A stretch of 64,000 nucleotides of DNA from JACVRW01 sp963846505 (lineage in GTDB: Bacteria > Actinomycetota > Thermoleophilia > Solirubrobacterales > Thermoleophilaceae): positions 743,589-807,588 of the forward strand of contig CAWJWD010000006.1 in assembly GCA_963846505.1 (NCBI GenBank), given 5' to 3'. This document shows, in pieces, positions 26,764 to 33,747 of this stretch (the stretch's first letter is position 1; the number at the start of each line of letters is the position of its first letter). Made by a program: the position numbers and the translations under genes. A model generated the notes under the pieces. It was not told where the DNA came from, made no database searches, and worked only from the letters and a program-made list of their open reading frames with translations.

Positions 26764-28095
26764 ATGAGCACGCCGCCCAACATCCTCTACCTGCACTCGC
26801 ACGACACCGGCCGCTACGTGCAGCCCTACGGCCATTTCATCCCGACGCCGAACATCCAGCTGCTGGCCGACCAGGGGCTGCTGTTCCGCAAGGCCTTCGC
26901 GGCCGCCTCCAGCTGCTCGGGCAGCCGCGCCAGCCTCGTCACCGGCCAGTACCCGCACTCGAACGGCATGATCGGCCTCGCCCACCGCGGCTTTGCGCTC
27001 AACGACTACGGCCAGCACATCGTGCACACGCTGCGTCGTGCCGGCTACCACTCGGAGCTGATCGGCGAGCAGCACATCTCCGGCGACGACGGCATCCTCG
27101 GCTACGACCGCGTGCATGAGATCGACCGCACGCACGTGGACACCGTCGCTCCGCTGGCAGTCGACTTCCTGCGCGGCACGCCACCGGAGCCGTTCTTCCT
27201 CTCGGTCGGCTTCTTCGAGACCCACCGCAGCTTCTTCGAGCCCAGCTCGGTGCGCGACACCCTCTACTCGCTGCCGCCCGCGGGCCTGCCCGACCTGCCC
27301 GCGGTGCGCAAGGACATGGCCGCCTTCAAGGCCAGCGCCCGCTCGCTCGACCAGGGCGTCGGCGCCGTCCTGCACGGGCTGCTCGAGGGCGGCCTGACAG
27401 AGCGCACGCTGGTGGTCTGCACCACCGACCACGGGCTCGCCTTCCCTGGCAGCAAAGCGACCCTGACCGACCGCGGCACCGGCGTCAGCCTGATCGTGCG
27501 CGGCCCCGACGGCTTCACCGGGGGGCGTGTGATCGACGCACTCGTCTCGCAGATCGACATCTACCCAACCCTCTGCGAGCTCGCGGGGCTGGAGCCGCCC
27601 GGCTTCGTGCAGGGGGAGTCGCTGATGCCGCTCGTGCGCGGGGAGGTGGAGCGCGTGCGCGAGGAGGTCTTTACCGAGCTGACCTACCACGCCGCCTACG
27701 AGCCCCAGCGGGCGGTCAGGACCGAGCGCCACAAGTACATCCGCCGCTACGTCGACGGCGGACCGGTGCTGGCCAACTGCGACGACAGCCCGACCAAGGA
27801 CCTGATGATCGAGCTCGGCTGGGCCGACCGCCCACTCGACCGCGAGCAGCTCTACGACCTCGCGCTCGATCCCTACGAGGCCGATAACCTCGCCGCCGAC
27901 CCAGCCTACGCGGACGTGCGCACCGAGCTCGCGGAGCGGTTGGACGAGTGGATGCGGGCGACCGGCGACCCGCTGCTCGACGGACCGGTCCCAGCTCCGG
28001 CCGGAACTCTGATCAACCTCCCCAGCGCCCGCTCGGCCGACGAGGCGCCGATCGTAATCGAGCCCGGCGAACCGCTCGCCGGCATCGTCGGCTGA
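26764..28095 (+). CDS. sulfatase-family hydrolase with CSGSR active-site motif
   Basis: 443 residues, alkaline-phosphatase superfamily: NILYLHSHDTGRYVQPYG, the formylglycine motif SSCSGSRASLVTGQYPH (normally C-x-P/A-S-R; Gly replaces Pro/Ala), CTTDHGLAFPGSKATL, RTERHKYIRRY, and a C-terminal LYDLALDPYEADNLAADPAY typical of heparan-N-sulfatase-like members. No signal peptide, so cytoplasmic or unusual. Twelve bases after the sulfotransferase, so the operon encodes both transfer and removal of sulfate. Confidence 0.9.
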   Translation: MSTPPNILYLHSHDTGRYVQPYGHFIPTPNIQLLADQGLLFRKAFAAASSCSGSRASLVTGQYPHSNGMIGLAHRGFALNDYGQHIVHTLRRAGYHSELIGEQHISGDDGILGYDRVHEIDRTHVDTVAPLAVDFLRGTPPEPFFLSVGFFETHRSFFEPSSVRDTLYSLPPAGLPDLPAVRKDMAAFKASARSLDQGVGAVLHGLLEGGLTERTLVVCTTDHGLAFPGSKATLTDRGTGVSLIVRGPDGFTGGRVIDALVSQIDIYPTLCELAGLEPPGFVQGESLMPLVRGEVERVREEVFTELTYHAAYEPQRAVRTERHKYIRRYVDGGPVLANCDDSPTKDLMIELGWADRPLDREQLYDLALDPYEADNLAADPAYADVRTELAERLDEWMRATGDPLLDGPVPAPAGTLINLPSARSADEAPIVIEPGEPLAGIVG

Positions 28096-28165
28096 TCAGC
28101 CGGGTCCCGTTCCGCCCTGCCCAACGAGGCCCGCGCTGCGACCGCTGGACCTCGTCCGCACGCAG

Positions 28166-28195
28166 TTGTTACACGCCGGTCTTGTGCCGTAACAG
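28166..28195 (+). promoter_or_regulatory. promoter of the tRNA-like locus
   Basis: TTGTTA (28166-28171), 18 bases, TAACAG (28190-28195), about 26 bases before the tRNA-like element. TGTTAC (28167-28172) and GTAACA (28189-28194) form an inverted repeat that overlaps both hexamers. Confidence 0.45.
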
Positions 28196-28221
28196 GCGAT
28201 CGCCGACGCTTCGCCCACGAC

Positions 28222-28310
28222 GGAGGGTGAAGCGTCGAGGCGGCGCAACCGGTTGTCAACCGGGAGTCCGGGGTCGCTCCTCGGATGGAGTTCGAGTCTC
28301 CCGCCCTCCG
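28222..28310 (+). tRNA. class II tRNA with 8/4 acceptor/T-stem and GTC anticodon (allo-tRNA-like)
   Basis: Hand-folded cloverleaf: 8-bp acceptor GGAGGGTG/CGCCCTCC (one G-U), D-stem GCG/CGC with a 9-base loop containing GG, anticodon stem CCGG/CCGG with canonical loop TTGTCAA (T33, anticodon GTC at 28255-28257, A37), 7-bp variable arm TCCGGGG/CCTCGGA with loop TCGCT, 4-bp T-stem GGAG/CTCC with canonical loop TTCGAGT, discriminator G, no encoded CCA. A long variable arm is a Ser/Leu/Tyr/Sec feature while GTC reads Asp codons, so it is not an ordinary tRNA. The 12-bp 8/4 design matches the reported allo-tRNAs. The only irregularity is an A-G pair at the outer end of the anticodon stem. Confidence 0.6.
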
Positions 28311-28318
28311 CAGAGACC

Positions 28319-28399
28319 ACTGGTCCCGGTGAGCTATAGGCGCACCTTGAAAGTGCCTGCGGGTCGCGCCCGCCTTGACACACGGCTCACCGGACCAGT
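28319..28399 (+). ncRNA. long tRNA-like hairpin element
   Basis: A 15-bp stem with a single bulged C closes on itself: ACTGGTCCCGGTGAGC (28319-28334) pairs with GCTCACCGGACCAGT (28385-28399). Inside are two hairpins that look like an anticodon arm (GCAC-CTTGAAA-GTGC, Ser UGA-like loop) and a class II variable arm (GCGGG-TCGCG-CCCGC). No D- or T-arm. Possibly a degenerate tRNA or part of a longer structured RNA. Confidence 0.4.
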
Positions 28400-28458
28400 C
28401 TTCTCACCGGCAGCCCACAAGACGTTGTCTCTCGTGAGTGGAGCGGCTACGCTGAGGA

Positions 28459-28500
28459 TCCGGTTGACAGCTGGTTTCGGGGTCGCTCCCCGTTCACCCG
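28459..28500 (+). ncRNA. third tRNA-like segment (anticodon arm plus variable arm)
   Basis: CCGG-TTGACAG-CTGG (loop with GAC at the anticodon position) followed by CGGGG-TCGCT-CCCCG, the same loop TCGCT as in the variable arm of the 28222 element. No T-arm follows; the terminator hairpin comes directly after. Likely a truncated repeat of the first element. Confidence 0.3.
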
Positions 28501-28529
28501 CGGCCCGCCTCATGGCGGGCCGTTTCTTT
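28501..28529 (+). terminator. Rho-independent terminator of the tRNA-like locus
   Basis: Perfect 9-bp stem CGGCCCGCC/GGCGGGCCG, loop TCAT, followed by TTTCTTT. The clearest intrinsic terminator in the window. Confidence 0.85.
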
Positions 28530-28556
28530 GTCTGAAGCCGGGCGCTGAGCGAGGGC

Positions 28557-28663
28557 TCAACGCGCGCGGCTCGCGAGGCGATCGAGCAGCGCGAGCGTGC
28601 GCTCATGCAGGCAATCGGCCTCGGCGGCGGAGTCGCCGATCGCGACGGCGTCGCCGCGCGCTC
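28557..28663 (-). other. open remnant downstream of the TIMP-like gene
   Basis: About 34 codons reading GARGDAVAIGDSAAEADCLH and ending LASRAR before TGA 28557-28559. Looks like a genuine protein C-terminus, but no start codon or partner is visible; it may be a gene remnant or a frameshifted tail of the neighbour. Confidence 0.25.
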
Positions 28664-29479
28664 CTAGCGGACGGGACGACAGTCCACGGTCAACCCGACC
28701 GCGAGCACGGCTCGCTCGTCGCCGTAGTCGATCCAGACCAGCAGGCGGTCGGTCCGGCGTGGCAGCGAGCGAGGCACCTTGGCCAGCCACGCCACGCCGC
28801 CCTTCCCGCGAGCGCGGGCCGGCCGCAGCCTGCCCAGCCGCTTGCCGCTCGTCCGAGCCGGCGCGACCTCGACCGCCCGGGCCGGCCTGGCCAGACGCAG
28901 CCGAATCCTTGCTCCGGGCCTGACCACGAGACGAGCAAGACGTTGACCCGCGCGCGGGCCGGCATCGACAACGCGGCCCCGAACTCGTGCACGCACGAGC
29001 TCGCCGCCCGGCGGCTGGGGCTCGGCCGGCCCGTCGGGCCTCGGATCGGGCTCGTTGGCGGCCGCCTCGAGCTGCGCGGGATCGACCAGGCCACAGGAGC
29101 TGGTCCTCCACTCGCCGCCGCTGCGACTGACGAACGCGCCCACCCGCTGGCCGGGCTTCCAGGAGAAGCCGCACGCGGCACCGTTCTCGTTCGCGCGAAT
29201 CGTGAGCTGAGGTCCGAAGTCGGCGTTGAACGCCCGCTCCACGCGCAGCGTGTACGTGTAGTACTGATCCAGTTGCTGGTTCAGCAGCGGGTCGCCATCC
29301 GTGGGAAGGGGCTGCTTGTCCAGGACCTCGGCTATCAGCGCGGGAGCGCCGCTGCGAAGGGCCTCGCCGGGGTCGCGCTGTACGCACGAGCACGCGTGCG
29401 CCAGTCCTGGAACGACCACGAGCCCGCAGAGGATCGCCGCGATTGCTCCCGCCAGCTTCACCAACCCCCACCGGGACAT
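28664..29479 (-). CDS. secreted TIMP/NTR-like protein
   Basis: 271 residues. Signal peptide (WGLVKLAGAIAAILCGLVVV, cleavage after AHA) places the mature N-terminus at CSCVQRDPGEALRSGAPAL, the CxC start of netrin/TIMP-like domains, followed by strands ALIAEVLDKQ, YTYTLRVERAFNADFGPQL, IRANENGAACGFSWKPGQRV and WRTSSCGLVDP with the paired cysteines. The Arg-rich C-terminal third is a second, unassigned domain. ATG 29479 is chosen because it starts the signal peptide. Confidence 0.7.
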   Translation of the reverse strand: MSRWGLVKLAGAIAAILCGLVVVPGLAHACSCVQRDPGEALRSGAPALIAEVLDKQPLPTDGDPLLNQQLDQYYTYTLRVERAFNADFGPQLTIRANENGAACGFSWKPGQRVGAFVSRSGGEWRTSSCGLVDPAQLEAAANEPDPRPDGPAEPQPPGGELVRARVRGRVVDAGPRAGQRLARLVVRPGARIRLRLARPARAVEVAPARTSGKRLGRLRPARARGKGGVAWLAKVPRSLPRRTDRLLVWIDYGDERAVLAVGLTVDCRPVR

Positions 29480-29565
29480 GCGGCCGAGCGTACCCCCACG
29501 GCGCCGGCTCCTGCGCCGGTCGACACGGGGCGTCCAGCCGAGCACCGGACCCTCCCTCAGCTGCC

Positions 29566-29587
29566 TTGACTTCCACTCGGATGGAAG
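29566..29587 (+). promoter_or_regulatory. TTGACT hexamer with dyad, MerR-operator-like
   Basis: TTGACT (29566-29571) overlaps the dyad CTTCCA-CTCGGA-TGGAAG (29570-29587), 35 bases before the oxidoreductase start. A dyad next to a -35 box is typical of MerR-family operators; no good -10 is visible. Confidence 0.3.
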
Positions 29588-29621
29588 GAAGGGTTGGTGC
29601 GACCCCGACGGAAGCGTCCTC

Positions 29622-30956
29622 GTGAGCGACTATGACGTGATCGTGCTCGGCGGTGGCTCGCCGGGCGAGCACTGCGCAGGCGCCTTGGCCGAGGGCGGCC
29701 TGCGCGTGGCCGTCGTCGAGCGCGAGCTGGTGGGAGGCGAGTGCTCGTACTGGGCGTGCATCCCGTCGAAGACGCTGCTGCGACCGGGCGAGGCGGTCCA
29801 CGGGGCGCGCGAGGCCGCCGCGAACGCCGAGGTCGACGTCGAGGCGGCGCTCGCCTGGCGTGACTTCATGGTCTCCGACTACTCCGATGCCGGACAGGAA
29901 CGCTGGCTGGCCGATCAGGGCATCGACCTGCTGCGCGGCACCGGCCGGCTCGCCGGTCCGGGAGTCGTCGAGGTCGACGGCGTGCGCCACACCGCCGACC
30001 ACGTGGTCCTCGCCAACGGCGCCGATCCGGTCGTGCCACCGGTCCCGGGCCTGCGCGAGCTCGAGGGCGTCTGGACCAACCGCGAGGCGACGGGCATGAA
30101 GGCGGTTCCGCGCCGCCTGCTGATCCTGGGCGGAGGGCCGGTCGGGGTGGAACTGGCGCAGGCCGTGCGCCGCCTCGGCGGCGAGGTGGCACTCGTCGAG
30201 GGTGCCGAGCACGTGCTCGGCCGCGAACCCGCGCCGCTGGGCGAGACGCTTGGCGAGGTCCTGCGCCGTGACGGCGTCGAGCTCGTCCTAGGCGCGCAGG
30301 CAACCGCAGCGCGTCGCGAGGGTGAGGACTACGTCCTGGAGTTCGACGACGGGCGCGAGCTGCGCGGCGAGCGGCTGCTGGTCGCCACGGGCCGGCGCCC
30401 GCGCGTCGACGGGATCGGCCTGGAGACGGTCGGCGTCGAGCCGGACGCCAAGGGGGTTCCGGTCGACGCGCACTTGCGCGCGGCGGAGCGTCTGTGGGCG
30501 ATCGGCGACGTCGTCGGGATCTGGCCGCTGACCCACGTCGGCAAGTACCAGGGCGACGTGGTCGCCGCGAACATCCTCGGGGAGTCGCGAAGGGCCGACT
30601 ACGAGGCCGTGCCGCGGGTGACCTACACCGACCCGCAGGCCGCGGCGGTGGGCGCTGCCACCGACCGCTTCAGCGCCACGGCCCCGATCTCGGAGGTGCC
30701 GAAGACCGCCACCTACACGCGCGCGTACGCCGAGTCGAACGGCTTCCTCACGCTCCTCAGCGACGGCCAGCGGCTGACCGGCGCCTATGCCCTCGGCCCC
30801 GAGGCGGGCGAGTGGCTGCAGCAGGCCACGCTGGCGATCCGCGCCCATGTCCCGCTCGACGTCCTGTACGACACGATCCAGCCGTTCCCGACGTTCTCGG
30901 AGATCTACGTCGCCGCCCTGAAGGCGCTCCGCACCGAGATCGCGGCAGCGAGCTAG
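29622..30956 (+). CDS. FAD-dependent pyridine nucleotide-disulfide oxidoreductase
   Basis: 444 residues, dihydrolipoamide dehydrogenase/mercuric reductase family. FAD motif DVIVLGGGSPGEHCAGALAE, redox pair GGECSYWACIPSK (CxxxxC), NAD(P) motif LLILGGGPVGVELAQAVRRL, second FAD motif AIGDVVGIWPLTHVGKYQGD and a dimerisation domain with IQPFPTFSEIY, in which the usual HAHPT His is replaced by QPFPT. That loss of the C-terminal catalytic His argues against lipoamide or mercury reduction of the standard kind. GTG 29622. Confidence 0.9.
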   Translation: MSDYDVIVLGGGSPGEHCAGALAEGGLRVAVVERELVGGECSYWACIPSKTLLRPGEAVHGAREAAANAEVDVEAALAWRDFMVSDYSDAGQERWLADQGIDLLRGTGRLAGPGVVEVDGVRHTADHVVLANGADPVVPPVPGLRELEGVWTNREATGMKAVPRRLLILGGGPVGVELAQAVRRLGGEVALVEGAEHVLGREPAPLGETLGEVLRRDGVELVLGAQATAARREGEDYVLEFDDGRELRGERLLVATGRRPRVDGIGLETVGVEPDAKGVPVDAHLRAAERLWAIGDVVGIWPLTHVGKYQGDVVAANILGESRRADYEAVPRVTYTDPQAAAVGAATDRFSATAPISEVPKTATYTRAYAESNGFLTLLSDGQRLTGAYALGPEAGEWLQQATLAIRAHVPLDVLYDTIQPFPTFSEIYVAALKALRTEIAAAS

Positions 30957-31009
30957 CCGGTCGGGGCGAAGGGGACCCGGATGGCGAACTGACGGAGAAG
31001 ACGTCGCGC

Positions 31010-31054
31010 TTGACGTGTGAATCACGATTCACTAGCTTGTGAATCGTGATTCAC
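31010..31054 (+). promoter_or_regulatory. P450 operon promoter with twin palindromic operators
   Basis: TTGACG (31010-31015), 17-base spacer, TAGCTT (31033-31038). GTGAATCACGATTCAC (31017-31032) fills the spacer and its reverse complement GTGAATCGTGATTCAC (31039-31054) covers the start point and the GTG start codon; each copy is a 7-bp dyad. The TetR gene two positions on is the likely binder. Confidence 0.8.
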
Positions 31055-32392
31055 CCGCCGGCCACGCACGGCTTCCCTCCCGGTCCGCGCCTGCCTCCGG
31101 CGCTGCAGACGCTGCACTGGATGCTGCACTCGCCGTCGTTGATGGACCGCTGCCACCCGCGCTACGGCGACGTGTTCACCCTGAACTTCGTCGCGCGGGC
31201 CATGTCGGGCCCGGGCGTCGCGCGCGAGGAGGGCAAGTGGGTCTTCCTGGCGGACCCCGAGCACGTCAAGCAGGTCTTCACCGCCGACCCGGACGTCGTG
31301 CGCACGGGTGAGACGAACCGGTTCCTGCTCGGCCTGGTGGGCACGCGCTCGATCCTCGTGCTCGACGAGCCCGACCACATGGCCGAGCGCCGGCTGCTGC
31401 TGCCGTCGCTGCACGGAGACCGGGTACAGCGCTACGGCGAGCTGATGACGAGCGTCGCCCGCGCGGAGGTCGAGCGCTGGCCGCGCGGCGAACCGCTCGC
31501 CCTCTGGCCGCGGATGCAGGCGATCACGCTCGACGTGATCGTGCGCGTCGTGTTCGGGATCACCGAGCCGGCGCAGATCGCCCGATGGCGCGAGCTGCTG
31601 CGGACGCTGCTGAACACGGGGACCAGCGCCCGCTTCGTCATCACCCAGGCGCTGCTCGCCTCGCTGCGCGCGCGGCCCACGCTCGGCGGCTACCACCGGC
31701 TCGTGGCACCGGTCGACGCGGCCATCTACGACGAGGTCGCCCGCCGCCGCGCAGCCGCCGACCTCTCCGAACGCGACGACATCCTGTCCGTGCTGATGCA
31801 GGCCCGCTACGAGGACGGCTCGTCGTTGAGCGACGTCGAGCTGCGCGACGAGCTGATCACCCTGCTCGTCGCCGGCCACGAGTCGACCGCGACGATGCTC
31901 GCCTGGGCGTTCGAGCGCCTGGTCCGCCATCCCGACAAGCTGGCGCGGGTGCGCGACGAGGCTCGCGCCGGCGAGGACGCCTACGCCAAGGCGGTGGTCA
32001 AGGAGACCCTGCGCCTGCGCCCGGTGCTGCCGATCGTCCTGCGACGGCTCGCCGCGCCGATGGAGGTCGGCGGCCATCCGCTGCCCGCGGGCGCGTGGAT
32101 CGCCCCGTGCGCCTATCTGGTCCATCGCCGGGCGGACCTCTATCCCGAGCCGCTGCGCTTCGAGCCCGAGCGCTTCCTCGACCGCAAGCCGGGCACCTAC
32201 GCCTGGATGCCCTTCGGCGGCGGCGTGCGCCGCTGCCTGGGCGCGAGCTTCGCCCTGCTCGAGCTCGAGCAGGTGCTGCAGGCGGTCGTGGCGCACACTG
32301 AGCTGCGGCCCTCGCGCAGCCACGCGGAGCGCATCCACCCGCGCTTCATCACGCTCGCGCCCTCTCGCGGCGCCGAGGTCGTCGTCGCGTGA
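31046..32392 (+). CDS. cytochrome P450
   Basis: 448 residues. I-helix LLVAGHESTATMLAWAFERL, ExxR in KETLRLRPVLP, PERF motif FEPERFLDRKPG, and the heme loop MPFGGGVRRCLGASFALLE with the Cys thiolate. Begins with FPPGPRLPPALQTLHWMLHS. Monooxygenase of unknown substrate; redox partners are not encoded here. GTG 31046 lies 8 bases after the -10 hexamer, so the message is probably leaderless. First gene of an operon with TetR and enoyl-CoA hydratase. Confidence 0.94.
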   Translation: MIHPPATHGFPPGPRLPPALQTLHWMLHSPSLMDRCHPRYGDVFTLNFVARAMSGPGVAREEGKWVFLADPEHVKQVFTADPDVVRTGETNRFLLGLVGTRSILVLDEPDHMAERRLLLPSLHGDRVQRYGELMTSVARAEVERWPRGEPLALWPRMQAITLDVIVRVVFGITEPAQIARWRELLRTLLNTGTSARFVITQALLASLRARPTLGGYHRLVAPVDAAIYDEVARRRAAADLSERDDILSVLMQARYEDGSSLSDVELRDELITLLVAGHESTATMLAWAFERLVRHPDKLARVRDEARAGEDAYAKAVVKETLRLRPVLPIVLRRLAAPMEVGGHPLPAGAWIAPCAYLVHRRADLYPEPLRFEPERFLDRKPGTYAWMPFGGGVRRCLGASFALLELEQVLQAVVAHTELRPSRSHAERIHPRFITLAPSRGAEVVVA

Positions 32393-32979
32393 CCGAGCTG
32401 CGCTCCCTCCCCACGCGCGAGCGCCTGCTCGCCGCCGCGGCCGCGGCGATCGAGGAGGGTGGCTACTCGGCGGCCTCGGTCGCGGCGATCGCCAAGCGCG
32501 CCGGGGTCTCCGCCGGGGCCCTGTACCGCCACTTCCCGTCCAAGGCCGAGCTCTTCGTCGAGGTGTTCCGCACCCACGCCCAGCGCGAGCTGGCGGCGAT
32601 GCACGCCGCGGGTGACCAGACGACCACCTTCAGCGCACGCCTGGCGGCGGTGGTGGAGACCTACGCCACGGCCGCGCTGGGCAACCGCCGCCTCGCCTGG
32701 GCGCTCGTCTACGAGCCCGTCGACCCGCTCGTCGACGTCGAGCGCCTGGCGCACCGCAGGCTCTACCGCGATCAGATGGCCGAGCTGCTGCGGCTGGGGA
32801 TGAACGCGGGCGAGATCCCCGTCCACGAGGACCCCGAGCTGCTCGCCGCCGTCGTCGTCGGCGGCATCGCCGAGGCGCTGGCCGGCCCGCTGTCGCCCGT
32901 CGCCGAGGAGGCCGACGAACAGCACGTGGCGAGCACGATCGTCACCCTCGCCCTCCGAACCGTGGGAGCTCCGACATGA
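32389..32979 (+). CDS. TetR-family regulator
   Basis: 196 residues: N-terminal HTH TRERLLAAAAAAIEEGGYSA, ASVAAIAKRAGVSAGALYRH, FPSKAELFVEVF, and a helical ligand domain. GTG 32389 overlaps the P450 stop (GTGA) and the stop overlaps the hydratase start (ATGA), so it is expressed with the genes it probably represses through the twin palindromes at 31017-31054. Confidence 0.92.
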   Translation: MTELRSLPTRERLLAAAAAAIEEGGYSAASVAAIAKRAGVSAGALYRHFPSKAELFVEVFRTHAQRELAAMHAAGDQTTTFSARLAAVVETYATAALGNRRLAWALVYEPVDPLVDVERLAHRRLYRDQMAELLRLGMNAGEIPVHEDPELLAAVVVGGIAEALAGPLSPVAEEADEQHVASTIVTLALRTVGAPT

Positions 32980-33740
32980 CCGTCCACTTCCAGCCCGACG
33001 GCCCCGTCGCCGTCATCACGATCGACCGCCCCGAGGTCGCCAACGCGATCGACCGGCCCACCGCCGACGAGCTGGCCGGCGCCCTGCGCCGCTTCGACGC
33101 CGACGACCAGCTCGCCGTCGCCGTGCTCACCGGCGCCAACGACACCTTCTGCGCGGGCGCCGACCTCAAGGCCATGCGCGAGCCGGGCGCTCCCCGCGCC
33201 AGCCGCGTCGAACCCGAGGGCGACGGGCCCGTCGGCCCGACGCGCATGCTGCTGGACAAGCCCGTCATCGCCGCGGTCGAGGGCCACGCCGTCGCCGGCG
33301 GCCTGGAGCTGGCGATCTGGTGCGACCTGCGCGTCGCCGCGCGCGACGCCGTCTTCGGCGTCTACTGCCGGCGCTGGGGGATACCGCTGATGGATGGCGG
33401 GACGATCCGCCTGGCGCGGCTGATCGGTCACAGCCACGCACTCGACATGATCCTCACCGGCCGCGGCGTCGACGGCGCGGAAGCGCAGCGCATGGGCCTC
33501 GCCAACCGGCTCGTCGAGCCCGGGCAGGCGCTGCCCGCCGCGCGGGCGCTCGCCCACGAGATCGCCGCCCGCCCCCAAGCCGCGCTGCGCAGCGACCGCG
33601 CCTCGTCCTACGAGCAGTGGGCGCTGCCGCTCGACCAAGCGCTGCGCAACGAGTACGAGCACGGCATGGCCACGCTGCGCACCGGCGAGCTGCTGACCGG
33701 TCTCGACGACTACGCCACCGGCAACTGGCGCGGCGCCTAG
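32976..33740 (+). CDS. enoyl-CoA hydratase/isomerase family protein
   Basis: 254 residues, crotonase fold. Oxyanion-hole segments DTFCAGADLKAMR and AVEGHAVAGGLELAIWCDLR; the catalytic pair expected near GIPLMDGGTIRL carries Met-Asp-Gly. Acts on an acyl-CoA; hydratase or isomerase cannot be fixed from sequence. Last gene of the P450 operon, suggesting a shared catabolic route (for instance a hydrophobic acid). Confidence 0.9.
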   Translation: MTVHFQPDGPVAVITIDRPEVANAIDRPTADELAGALRRFDADDQLAVAVLTGANDTFCAGADLKAMREPGAPRASRVEPEGDGPVGPTRMLLDKPVIAAVEGHAVAGGLELAIWCDLRVAARDAVFGVYCRRWGIPLMDGGTIRLARLIGHSHALDMILTGRGVDGAEAQRMGLANRLVEPGQALPAARALAHEIAARPQAALRSDRASSYEQWALPLDQALRNEYEHGMATLRTGELLTGLDDYATGNWRGA

Positions 33741-33747
33741 CTGACGG

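Noticed and set aside
28222..28310. Ordinary tRNA-Sec
   Set aside because: The long variable arm and 8-bp acceptor fit, but the anticodon loop is TTGTCAA (GTC, not TCA), the D-stem is 3 bp not 6, and the T-stem is 4 bp.
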